Shown here: piece after piece, positions 1 to 11,055 of the stretch | Layout of the letters: each line of letters starts with the position of its first letter | How positions within the stretch are numbered: position 1 is the first letter of the stretch | Origin: Rehmannia glutinosa | Taxonomy: Eukaryota; Streptophyta; Magnoliopsida; Lamiales; Orobanchaceae | Direction: 5' to 3' | Assembly (NCBI GenBank): GCA_016081115.2 | Contig: CM071929.1 | Coordinates: forward strand, 2,418,001-2,482,000 | DNA: 64,000 bases | Translations under genes and position numbers: made by a program | The notes under the pieces: generated by a model | Database searches by the model: none | Seen by the model: only the letters and a program-made list of their open reading frames with translations | Told to the model about the DNA's origin: nothing

Positions 1-1612
1 GAAGGGATTGATTACGTAAATTTTTGCTTTTTGTTGTTAAATTTGTTCTTGTGAGAATTATGCTTGCTCTTGTTGCTCAATTTGATCGGGAATTGAAACA
101 ATTGGATGTTAAAACCGCTTTCCTTCATGGTGACTTGGATGAACAAATTTTTATGAAACAACCCGAGGGTTTTGAGGACAAATCCAAGCCTAACTATGTC
201 CTGTTTTACTCAAAAAATCTCTGTATGGTCTAAAACAGTCTCCAAGACAATGGAATAAAAAGTTTGATCAATGTATGCTTGAGTTAAAGTTTTGTAGAAG
301 CCAATTTGATCATTGTCTTTACTTTAAACTTGATCATGAAACTCCCGTGTTCTTGCCTGCCTGTATGTTGATGATATGTTACTTGTTGGACCTTGCATTA
401 AATCCATTGATCATGTTAGAAATTGTCTAAGTGCTAAATTTGACATGAAATACTTGGGTGATGCTAACAAGATTTTGGGAATGAACATTGATAGGGACAG
501 TCTAAATCATCATTTATTTGCATCGTCCTCTTATATAGAAAAGATTTTACAAAAATTTTCTATGTCTAATGCTAAACCCGTGAATGTGCCTCTTGCCTCT
601 CATTTTTGTTAAGTAAGGAACAGTCTCCTAAGATCGAACACGAAATATGTGCTATGCAAAACATTCCTTATGCTAATGTTATTGGATCTGTTATGTACTT
701 AATGGTGAGCACTAGGCGACGATATAGCCTATCTTGTTTCTTGTTTGAGTAGATATATGTCCAACCCTGGTATGGTGCAATCGAATTTGTTAAGTGGTTG
801 CTTAGATATCCGAGGCATTCTTCGACTATAGTTTGTGTTTTTTCAAAATGTGACTCGGTATAATTTTGAAAGGATATGTTGATTCTAATTATGCCAATGA
901 TAAAGACAAAGTAAAAATCAACAACTTCTTATGTTTTTACACTTTGTGGCTCATGTATTAGTTGGAAATCCCAACCGCAACATATTGTGGCCCCGCCTCA
1001 CAACAGAGTCGAATATGTTCTTTATTCGAGGCTTTAAAAGAAGCTTTGTGGCTTAAAGGTCTTGTTTCGAAATTGGTTTTCTAAAACAAAAAGGTTGTTG
1101 TATTTTTCGACTCACAACTGGTATTCAACTTTGCAAAAACCAGCTTTTTCATGATAGAACCAAACACATTGATGTTCGTTTTCATTTTATAAGAGATATT
1201 GTTTCAAAAAGTTTGGTTAATCTTGAAAAAGTGGCATCCGAGTTTAATCCTGGCGATATGGGTACTAAGTGTCTACCCTTATCAAAGTTCAAAACTTGTT
1301 TGAAAATCCTAAATTTTGACACTTCGGTGATTAGTTACCCGGTTATTTACCCTTTATGTTGGATTTCAGATTCTTGTGTGTTTTGTTAAAATCCAAGCTC
1401 GCTGGATTGATCTTTGCTTAGTGCTTATGTTAATTCAATGGGGAAACTTGACTTCTTTGTGTGCTTGTTGGGATCCTTTCTAAGTTGCGCTTTAGTTTAG
1501 TGCTTCAGAACACAAGTCCTTCGCTTAAGTGCCAGGAAGCGATCGGCAAATGCAAATGATGATGATTTGGTATTTCCCATTAATGTCTAATTGAATCACA
1601 CAATGAGCCAAG
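1..1612 (+). pseudogene. Ty1/copia pol remnant (RT and RNase H)
   Basis: This is the 3' part of a copia polyprotein, cut by the window start. Seen in sequence: the RT core QLDVKTAFLHGDL near 102-140 followed by a KQPEGFE motif; a displaced YVDD-type region near 360-390 leading into LLVGP; the thumb-like stretch KFDMKYLGDANKILGM near 439-485; an RNase H region near 925-1060 in which TSGYVFTL-like and ESEYV-like words can be read; and a KHIDVRFHFIRDI word near 1165-1200. The frame is broken repeatedly by stops and indels between these blocks, so no functional enzyme is encoded. Order and strand agree with the probable LTR that follows. Assignment to a copia lineage was not attempted beyond Tork/Angela-like wording of the RT motif. 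Confidence 0.85.
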
Positions 1613-1622
1613 GTGTGGAGAT

Positions 1623-2426
1623 TGTTGATAATGATGGCCCATTGTTTACGGCCCAAAATGCAGCCCGAAGACCATAAAGCCACCGGCCCAATAACCATCC
1701 ACCCCCATGAGTTGACTCGGGTCTTCGAATCGGACACGGATCCGGATTTACAATCCGCGGATCCTACCGGCCCGATCTTGTCCGTTGATTTCTACTTCAT
1801 CTAAACCGTTGATGTGTGCATATTTAATGGTACTTTCCTTAACCCTAATTCATTCTACGTATATCATTTTCTTCTCTCCTCTCTCAAATTCTCTCGATTC
1901 TTTCGTGGCTTTGTGTGCTCTTCTCTCTCTCTCTCTAAACTCCGGTCACTTGCTTTGGATAGATTTGGGGTTTCTTTGTGTGTGAGAGGTGAGATCCTTG
2001 TTATTCTTTGTCTTGTTCACCAACTCGTGTACAAGATCCTTATTTACGAGTGATTAGGGTTTTGGGTGATTCGATTCGAGATCCCGGGGTTCCTAGGGTT
2101 TTCTGGTTTAAAGGCTGTGAGGTTTAAGTGTTGTGGCGAGGCTTTTGTGGCTTCTTCCTTGGTTCTCTGGGTTGTGATTCGTGGTGACAGTTCCTTCTTA
2201 GGGTTTACGGTCCCTGAGCCGAATAATCTCAATATTCGGATCTAGGGTTGTATCCTCACTATTCGATTGTGTTACATTTTCTGTTGTAACTGTAATCTTT
2301 CTTTTTAGTGTACTTTTCTTTATTGCAAGAGTCTAGAGTATATTTGTATTAATAGGCGATCGAGTCTGTAATTTTGGTTTCGGTACTAAGTGTATCGATC
2401 TATTAGAGGCAGATAGATACCTAACA
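1623..2426 (+). repeat. Probable 3' LTR of the copia remnant
   Basis: A purine-rich stretch (GCCAAGGTGTGGAGAT, just before 1623) resembles a copia polypurine tract and is followed by TGTTGATAATG. The segment ends in CTAACA at 2426, giving TG...CA ends and about 804 bp. It follows pol in the expected order. No 5' LTR is in the window, so the limits cannot be tested against a partner copy. Confidence 0.6.
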
Positions 2427-2871
2427 TTGACAAAGTCAGTGTGACAGATTAAGCAGTCAAAATCCTAAAGTTTGGAAATATTAATGATGTGGCCAGGTTA
2501 ATTCGAGTTTTACAAGAGTAAAAAGATTATTATTGACTAGCCAGTTGAATTTTATTGTAATAACAGATGAGATTTAATACATAATGATCAGATCCATATA
2601 GTATAAGGAGTAGGTGTAAAAAATGTCTTATTTTCATTACTTTAATAGTCATATACTTGATTCTTGATTGTTGCGACAAAAAGAGAAGGTAGAATTAAGA
2701 ATCAAGATTAATGTGTTCAGTGTTGTTATTACGTGCCCTAAGACTTGAGAAATCTCTGGCTCCATTTGGAGTAATAGATTTGAAACTTACAACTTTTCAA
2801 AAATCTTATAGAATATGTAATTTTATAATATAATATAGTAATTTAGTATTTAACTGTTATTATTGTTACTA
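2427..2871. other. Intergenic, no gene seen
   Basis: AT-rich sequence with stops in all frames. I see no coding or structured feature before the SINE target duplication. Confidence 0.6.
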
Positions 2872-2892
2872 GATTATATTGACTATTTTTTA

Positions 2893-3002
2893 GTACAATG
2901 GAGGATAATATTAATAGGGAGGGGACACACGCACTCGTATGGGATCGAACCCCGGATCAATCGTCCTTACAACACAATACTCTACCACTAGAGCACAATA
3001 TT
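2893..3002 (-). mobile_element. Short tRNA-derived SINE with 21-bp target duplication
   Basis: Read on the minus strand, the element starts with a tRNA-like head. An A-box-like GCTCTAGTGGTAGAG is followed about 35 bases later by a perfect B box, GGGTTCGATCCC, which is the RNA polymerase III promoter layout of tRNA-derived SINEs. About 50 bases of non-tRNA tail follow. The 110-bp body is bracketed by an identical 21-base direct repeat (2872-2892 and 3003-3023), the expected product of LINE-mediated insertion. A perfect repeat points to a young insertion. A retrocopied tRNA pseudogene is the main alternative. Confidence 0.8.
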
Positions 3003-3023
3003 GATTATATTGACTATTTTTTA

Positions 3024-3900
3024 TTTTACATTAATGTTTCTATGAATTATGATAATTCCATTAATAGCACAAATTTATTATTAATATTTATGTATTTTAA
3101 TATTATAATATATTTTAGATCATAATATATATTTTATTTATAATGAGTAGAAAACTCATAAGCTATTCAAATTTTAAGTACGATAAAAAATTTAAACAAC
3201 TTAATGCTAGTATTAAATAATCAAGTCAAAGTTTTTCCTCAAACCACCTAGAAAATTCTAGGGAATATATATGCATTTCAAATCTTCATGAAATTAAGTC
3301 AAAAAGAGTTATTAGAACATAAATACAAATATATATTAATTTTTAGCTACCTTTATCATTGGGTATTTTATGCGTAGATAATGAAGATAGTATAAATATT
3401 AAAAAAAAATATCATATGAAACATCCAATATCCTAGAGATTATTGAAGAAGATAATGAGGAAGGAATATAGAAGAAGAATGTGATATGGATGTGATAGTT
3501 AATGTATTTTTTTATTTTTCTTGAAAATATATAGTTAATGTATTTTAGAGAACTCCATTGGTACTATTTATTTGGTCATTTATATTTATTTAGTATTATG
3601 TACTCTTTATTTTTATGCTAGTATTATTGATTGTCAAACTATTTAATTGAATGTAGTGAATAATATATGAATAATATACGGAATATGAATATGATTTTTT
3701 TTTTTTTTTTTTCTTCAATTATTGGTGGGTTGGCCCGTCTAACCCACAAATCAAGATGGATTTTGGTTTTTCCAATGCGCCCGCACCATCTCGTCTAATT
3801 TTGAGTTGTGACCTATGAAAGAAACACTGGGACACTTCAAGAAGGATGATGTATCTATATTGGATACATAATGGATATGATATGTTATCTCCATACTATG
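3024..3900. other. Intergenic, no gene seen
   Basis: Very AT-rich, with a long T run near 3690-3712. No credible gene. Confidence 0.55.
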
Positions 3901-4750
3901 GGCTTGTTTGGTTGCCCCTTATAGGCTGGATAAGACCCATTTTATTGTGTATCATATACATTATCATATACATTAAATTGTTTGGTTCTAATATGTAAAG
4001 CTCTGAAACAAGTGTTGGCCCGGTTGTTAATCCACATCTGAATTGGATAGCCCATCCCACCTCCACCCCCTGATCTAGTATCCTATTCTTTTCCCAACCC
4101 ATATTAAAACATGAATTGACCAAATCAGCCCTCAACCATATGAATCCCTAGTGTTTAAAAAAAAAAAAAAGACCACTCTCAAAATTGCTTCTCTCCGAAC
4201 TGCGTGGTTTTCAACGGCGAACTCTTTTTGTTATTTCCTCCCCATTTTATAAACCGTTTTAAAACTCTAACTTCCTCTGATAGTAAAATAATGATTTTTG
4301 CAGGTGTTTTAGTTTCATTTTTTCATGATTTGAGCTGGTTTAGTGATTTCCAGAAGGAAGAAAACATATGTCAGTTTACGAGAGGGAGAAAACATACGTA
4401 AGTTCACAAAGGCTTCATTGATCTGGGTTTCACAACCATAGAAAGGAGCATATGCTTTAGGAATGGAGATTTATGACTTATATATAGGAAATGTGGAGGA
4501 AATAAAGAAAGGATTCAGATGTTAAATTTGGTAAATGAACATATAATGAAGGGCATCAATGTAAAAGACCCCATTTTGGACTGTTATTTTGGATCCCAAC
4601 CAAACTTGTTATTAAATAATGGTCATGATATCCTATGGTCTAATAAACCAATCAAACAACTTAAATAGCCTTGATTGGTTCCATTAGATAAGCCAAAGTT
4701 ATACTTGGGAATTAATCTAGCCCATTACCATACTGCAACCAGACGCAGCC
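3901..4750. mobile_element. Non-autonomous TIR element, about 850 bp
   Basis: The ends are imperfect inverted repeats: GGCTTGTTTGGTTGC at 3901 and, read from 4750 on the minus strand, GGCTGCGTCTGGTTGC, followed on both sides by a GGCTGGAT or GGCTAGAT word. TATG lies directly outside both ends (3897-3900 and 4751-4754) and may be a short target duplication. No transposase is encoded. The superfamily is not certain from these data. Confidence 0.55.
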
Positions 4751-5031
4751 TATGTGGATACTTAGCTATAGTATCCAAGTGAAACAAAATCGGCCTAGAC
4801 ATCCCAATTTAAAAGAAACAAAGTCATATCCATATGATTTCTTATGAATCCACATACAGAAAAATATAGATTTTATTCTATTGTTGATATTGATATTTTC
4901 AGCATGCTTTTAGTGTGTCTATGTGAGGAATCACATATTTGAGTATTTATGAAATTTTAGTATTTTAAGCTTGAAACATTGATTTTTTAAATTGTATTTA
5001 GTATGTTTATATTTTTAATTATAAACATATG

Positions 5032-5034
<3 letters not shown>

Positions 5035-5081
<47 letters not shown>
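5035..5081. repeat. (AT)n microsatellite
   Basis: An uninterrupted AT dinucleotide tract of about 45 bases. Confidence 0.95.
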
Positions 5082-5084
<3 letters not shown>

Positions 5085-5468
5085 TACAAGTATCCTTAAT
5101 ATTTCAAAATCCAACGTATTTCCTATATGTATCATATTGTACCCATGTTCCGCACCGTATTAGTGCAGGTTGTGGCGTGTTGCAGAGCCCGCCCGCCTTG
5201 TCGGCCTATTTTAACAGCTCTATTGATGAGCTATGCTTCTCATGATTTCTCAATCTCTAGATTCCATGAATAAAATTTCAAATCAAGTACCATTTTTTTA
5301 AATAAGCGTAAAAATATATAAAAGAAAGAAAAAAGTCATGATCACAAGCCGATCGGGTGGCTTAAGTATGGGCCTCGTTAAAATCTACCAAGGTAAAACC
5401 AACCCTTGGCAGAAAAAAGGTACCCGTGAAAGACAAAATGTTCACACAAGAATGCATAAATAAAAGCA

Positions 5469-5981
5469 CTAAACAATTACTCTAAAATCCTCTTTATCAG
5501 ATGAATCCACTTCATCATCATAGTCCTCCCACCTTTTGATAGCAGCCACGTTTAAGAATTTGAAGCTATCGGATTGAGCATCGTCCAAAAGAGTGAGATT
5601 ATGAACTGGAGGAGTCGGGCCTTGAACATCACAAAGAAGTTGTTGCTTAGAAGCCTTCAACGACTTATCCCGAATAACCTGACAAATAGGACGAATGGGC
5701 TTGGCCAACTTATATTGAACTGTCTGCGGCCACCTCTTGATATCAGAAAAAGTGGGCGAAGTGTCCCTCGTGAAGAGTGGGGGTACCCTAGATGCAGCAT
5801 TCATTGTGATGTTATCCAATTCTGAATGTGCATCCAAAGAAGCCAAATATGCTAATGGAGAAGGTGAAACCAAAGATGGACTGACATGTTCTTGTATAAC
5901 AATGAAAATGTCTTCCACGGAAGTAGAAGCCAAGGTTTTATGAATGCGTATTTTTAACAGTTCATCTGTGAATTTGCATGT
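5469..5981 (-). other. Open frame of unknown origin (171 codons)
   Basis: The frame is open from just after a TGA at 5982-5984 to the stop at 5469, but the first in-frame ATG is only at 5804. The translation is Ser/Pro-rich in the middle and ends in an acidic stretch, DDEVDSSDKEDF. I recognise no domain. The lack of an early ATG and the isolated position suggest a fragment of a larger gene or of a transposon protein, not a complete gene. An internal exon of an unannotated gene cannot be excluded. Confidence 0.3.
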
Positions 5982-6389
5982 TCAAAATTCAGAATTTCTC
6001 AGTTATAGTTCAACACATAAAATTGCACCAAAAATAAATAATAATTAAAAAAGAACTCTAAATTAACTTGGAATTTGGAAAATCCATTAGACCCGGGATT
6101 GTGTGCCAATCACCATCAGGGCCCTATCCCTGAGTCTTTGTCCATGTGATAACTGATAACAACCAATAATCATATCACAACACCATTGTGAGAGAATTTA
6201 CGCTGGCATGTGTTGAAATGTGTGTAATTCTGCAGTATAAGTTATCCTCAACCCCTGATAAAGATGGATCCTCTGGTTAAAACAGAGTACCACTATAGCT
6301 ACTTAGGCTTGGCAATTTCAGACATCATAGAGTCGTTTTTCTTGATTTGTTACCTGGATTTAACAAGAATGGAAAGAAAATTAAAGTAT

Positions 6390-6413
6390 ATTTAATTAAT
6401 TAATTAATTAATT
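6390..6413. repeat. (TTAA)n simple repeat
   Basis: Short run of ATTA/TTAA units. Confidence 0.8.
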
Positions 6414-6454
6414 TTAGACATTTACTTATTGACAAAATCGGCCATTTGTAGTCA

Positions 6455-6665
6455 GGGTTAATTACAAAAATATATTTGAAGTTCGGCCTAATGACAAAAA
6501 ATAAAATCAGTTATTTTTCAAAATTACAAAAACTCCTTTACATTTGTTTCTACGTTACAAATTGCAACCTAAAAGCAATGCTATTTGTTAAGCAAATTAA
6601 ATACATACCTCAGTCGGGTGTTTGGAACTAAACATGGGTAGTGTTTGTAATTTTACCCTTTATGT
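6455..6665. repeat. Copy of the TAATTACAAAAA repeat family (diverged)
   Basis: Starts with GGGTTAATTACAAAAATA and ends with TTTGTAATTTTACCC, so its ends are inverted. Related copies lie at 8275, 11287, 20536, 26960, 27930, 28958 and 39498. It lies upstream of the seipin gene. Confidence 0.5.
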
Positions 6666-7118
6666 CGATATATATTGTATAGTCCTTTAACTAAATTAAT
6701 TATGGAATTTCATTAAACCATGTATCATCTTGTGTTCCAAATATCAGCTTATACAACACCAAGTCTATTGATGACATCATTAGTTTATACTTGAAATACG
6801 AGATCAAACACAATTTCAAATAGAGAATCTGACTGAAATCTCAGTAGCAAAGAAAACAATAACTGCAAATTGCATTTCTTCCACATGGGACATGAAATTT
6901 GTTACTATATAATACTACCATCCAATTTGGATAATCCACTTGTCTTTAGCATCCCAAGAAAAAACCTGAAAGGCCAATTCATCACATTTTGTCCTATAAA
7001 ATGTAACACTAACTGGTAAATCTCAATTTTTCCCACAAGAAAACCTTTCTTTCAAAGATGCATTATGTTATCATAACCTGAAATCTTGAACCAAGCCTTA
7101 TTACAAGTATCATCATCA

Positions 7119-9586
7119 ATGGATGACTCTAAAAATGCTCATGATGACATTGGTGATCACCAAAATTTTCTTGATTTCACACACAAAGATGAATTTTGTT
7201 CACAAAATTTTCTTGCCAACTTGATGAAGCAATCTTTACTTCTCGGAGCAGATAAGTTGCTAATGGCCCGAAAACCCGGCCCGGTCCCATTGTCCGATTT
7301 CAAGCCTCAAACTGATAATGCACCAAACAACACTTTCAAGAACAGTAAAATTAGAGGCGAAAAATATGCTAACAGAAAGGTAAAAAATGGAAGGTACAAC
7401 TCTTCCAGCATTGAGTACAACCCTTTAATGGAAAGCAACAACAATAATGAATTCCCATTTAACTTTATTGCTTTTGTGACAGTACTAGTCTTTAAGCTGG
7501 CTACCTTTCAAATAAGCCTATTTCTAAAAATATTTACATTTCCAATTTGGTTTCTCAACTCATGCCTAATGTTTTTCATGTTCCCATTTCAAATTCTAAC
7601 ACATGTAAGATCTCACATGAGGAAAAAGCTTGTAAGAGCATTAAATGCCTCTTATTTGAGCCTTATTTCATTCATATGTAACAAAATTAAGTCCCAAAAG
7701 TCTGTCCTGAAACTGGGCGTCAGATTCGGCAAGGCCTGTATCTGCGCGGTATTCGTGTTTTTCGTGCTTGTCGGGCTTCTGGTTTCGGGTTTTGCGATTG
7801 GTGGTGTTGTAATGAGAAATTTGGTTGAAGAATCTGTGCTCAAAACTGAAATTTTGAATTTCGATTACACGAAAAGTAGCCCGGTCGCTGTCGTGCCTAT
7901 ATCGTCGTCTCTTGTGAATGGAGTGATTAATTCTAAGTATCAGACGATGTTTGGTTCGGACAATCATCAGGGCCAGCGTGCTATTCCTTATAATCATAAG
8001 TTGAAGGTTACTGTTTCATTGACATTGCCTGAATCTGAGTACAACAGAAAACTTGGTGTTTTTCAGGTATGTCTTTTCATTTCCTGCCTCTGTTTTTTTC
8101 TTACTTGGCTAATTTTATTAGCGTACAATCGTAAGGGCTTGTTTGGTTTTGTTTTCGGTGCCGAATTTTCTGTTTTCAGTATATCCAGCGGAGTTTTCAA
8201 AATTGTATTGGTTTTGTACAATAGAGAAAATATGTTTGGTTGTGTTTGATTTTATATTGGAATTATATTGTTTTAAGGGATAATTACAAAACTACCCTTG
8301 ACGTTTGGGGTAATTTATAAAAAAAAAAAACATAGAAGTTTAAAAATTACAAAAAATTAATTATATTATTTTAAGGGATAATTACAAAAACTACCCTTGA
8401 CGTTTGGGGTATTTATATAAAAAAAACATAGAAGTTTAAAAATTATAAAAATTGCCCTTAAGGTTTGATTCTGCTTTAATTTTAAGGGGTTTAACTGTAA
8501 TTTTTATATAAATGAAAGGGGAGTTTTAAAACAATCTTATAAAGGAGAAATGCACGACATAATCATACCTCAATGAGTGAGTTTTTTTGTAATTAATCTA
8601 AACCTCATGGATAGTTGTTGTAATCAAATCATCCCTTATTTCAAAGAGTATAGATTATTATATTATGTACTCACTCCATCAATAAAATAGGCAAGTAGAG
8701 TATTTTACAGATTAAGAAAACACAATAAATATAATTGGGATCATAATTTTTTTTCATATTCTTCCTACTTTGTCATTGCATTAAATGGGAGTATATCATT
8801 GTTAGCTCTCAAAACAAAGTTAATTAAGTAGGAGTAGTTTAGTCTATTGTTGTGTAATTAATATTCTCAATAAGAAAAAACAACTTATAGTTTGAGACGG
8901 AAAAAAAAAAGATGGTCCATCTTATTGGGATGCATGGATTATATTTATTACCTATTAGTGATGGGACTCATGTCGGATTTTTAAATGTTGAATACTATAG
9001 TCTATAGACATGAGAATTTCTAGTGAAATTGGGTACAACAAACATGATTTCGGATTTTTTAACATAATTCTCACTCTTTTTTCATGTTTTGGTATATGTG
9101 AAGGTAAGAGTAGAGACCCTATCCGCCAACGGAAACCCGATTCTCGGGTCGAGCTATCCGACGATGCTCCGTTTCAAGAGCCAACCAATCCGCGTCGTCG
9201 AGACACTATTCAACAGTGTGCCTCTCATCACCGGATTGAAATCCGAAGTCCAAAATCTGAAAATCGTGATGGGCGATTTTAACGAAGGATACGAACCGAC
9301 GTCGTTTTTTAAGGTGATTCTTGAGCAGAGAGCAGAGTTTCAAGCCGGTTCGGGTGTGCCTGAAATATATGCTGCTTCACTGGAAATATCATCTGAGCTT
9401 CCTAAATTAAAGCGTGTTTTGTGGAGTTGGAGAAGAACGATTTTTGTGTGGATCAGTTTTGGCGTTTTTATGGCTGAGATTACGGTTTTCTTGATTTTGT
9501 TTAGAGCTGTTATATTTCCAGGGGGGAAGCCAAAGGGCGTGGGCAGTAAGAAGAAATATAAAATTCCAGGGCAGAAAGGGATTTGA
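7119..9586 (+). CDS. Seipin, SEIPIN2/3-like
   Basis: Two exons, 7119-8066 and 9104-9586, with a CAG|GT donor and an AAG| acceptor in phase 0; 476 residues, close to the roughly 500 of plant SEIPIN2/3. An ATG at 7119 (MDDSKN) was chosen because no ATG precedes it in frame. A long polar N-terminus is typical of the plant SEIPIN2/3 branch. It is followed by a hydrophobic stretch at about residues 116-159, a transmembrane helix at about 207-232, the conserved lumenal seipin domain (VSLTLPESEYNRKLGVFQ across the splice junction, then LRFKSQPIR and the EQRAEF region) and a second helix at about 428-450 with a basic tail. Known for the family: oligomeric ER membrane proteins at ER-lipid droplet contacts that set droplet size and help move triacylglycerol into droplets. 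The call is sure at family level; SEIPIN2 versus SEIPIN3 is not resolved. Confidence 0.93.
8275..8530. repeat. Two tandem partial copies of the TAATTACAAAAA repeat in the seipin intron
   Basis: The block GGGATAATTACAAAA followed by CTACCCTTGACGTTTGGGG occurs twice, starting near 8277 and 8377, each time followed by an A run and ACATAGAAGTTTAAAAATTA. It lies in the single intron (8067-9103). Confidence 0.75.
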
Positions 9587-11055
9587 GGGACAGAGATAGT
9601 TTTAATAATGTGATTTCGAGTTGAATAATTGTGACAATTGTGTTTTTCTTGTACTTTTATATTTGATGATGCCTATGAATGAGATGGATTGCTGATATAT
9701 GGAATATTACATAATTTGTAAACGAGATGAGATCTCTTATTCCACGTTTTTAGATTTTTCTGAAAAAATGATAAATAGTTGATTTTATATACCCACTAAT
9801 AATGAGTTAATTAATTGAAAGAAATAATGAGTTGATAATATAACAATGCAAAGTGTGACAATTATTTACACGTTTTAGTGAATTTGAACGCATAACTTTG
9901 TATTTGTCAATTTTAGGGCGTTTAAAATATGTTAATGTGCAAAATTTGATGACAATGGCAATTCCATGTTTCTCAGTGTACACGAGGTTTAAACTCGCTT
10001 AAATAGGTAGCAGTTTAGAATAGAATGAGATTTTCGATTCCACTTTCTCTATTCCACTTCATATTTCATATATAGGATAAAAGACACGTGTACAATTGTG
10101 ACATCATCTTGTATATGTATCATTCATCTGATATCATCTTGTACACGTGTCAAACTCACTATCACCCTAAATAGGATTTTTCCCTTTGTCTATAATTTGT
10201 GAATTGTATGATAGCAACATGAGAGGAAAAAATCTCATATTCTCAAGCATGATTGATCAGATTTTAATACATCAAAAACTTTAAAATCGAATAAATCAAA
10301 ACTTCGTACTCTTAAATTACTAAAACAAGCTCAGAACGCAGAAACACTCCCAGATTAGCGCTAGTGAGCAACCAAATTCATTATACTTATTTTTCAATTT
10401 CAAATAAAGTTTAATTTTTAATTTCAATAATATTAAACACATTAATAATATCGTTCGATACGCTTGATGTATATAAGCACCATTAAATAAATAAAAAATA
10501 AATAAAACACCATTAAATTAGAAGAATCACCTTACTTCAATTTGAATTCTTTAAAAATGCAATTGAATAGAAAGATTTGAATTTAACAATTTCAAATTCA
10601 TAATAACAAATCCAATGTTTGTTTAGACAATTTCATGGTACAATAGATTTCATTACCCTCATATTCCAAGCTATTTATGAATCATTGTGATGGATTTCAA
10701 ATCCACCTGCACCTTATAAAACATCATTTGAAATTCTTCCCTAAAATCCAAATCCTTCCCATCCATATGCATCCCAAATAATTATTTCCAATTCAGGCTA
10801 CACCTTCACGGATTTGATGAATTGGATTTCTTACTTGAGACAACAGTCGAAAACACAAACTTGATTTCTTTCTATTCATGCATTCGCAGAAAAGGGAAAA
10901 CAAGAGTTGTAAATTACAGTAGCGTAAGCTTACAGAACAGACTCTAGGAAACATACATTGTGCTGAAAGCTATATATACAGTTAACTGCACAGACAGTTA
11001 AGTAAAAGAAGAAAATAGACAAAAAAAAGAACAGAGAAGTAAAAAGAAGAGGAGG
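9587..11055. other. Intergenic between the seipin gene and the convergent unknown gene
   Basis: Both neighbouring genes end here (convergent 3' ends). Apart from the MITE at 10013-10165 and an AT-rich stretch at 10555-10810 that looks like another decayed MITE (wording such as TGTTTGTTTAGACAATTTC), I see no gene. Confidence 0.6.
10013..10165. mobile_element. MITE family B, partial copy
   Basis: Shares with 18745-18896 the arm ATTCCACTTTC..CTATTCCACTT and the core GACACGTGTACAATTGTGACATC...CTTGTACACGTGT. The right arm of the inverted repeat is missing. It carries two CACGTG palindromes, at 10085-10090 and 10144-10149. Confidence 0.65.

Noticed and set aside
2920..3000. Functional tRNA gene
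   Set aside because: The B box is good but no full cloverleaf or acceptor stem forms, and the 21-bp duplication marks it as a retroposed copy.
7086..7118. Longer seipin start upstream of residue 1
   Set aside because: The upstream in-frame codons begin with TTG, not ATG; the first ATG is at 7119.
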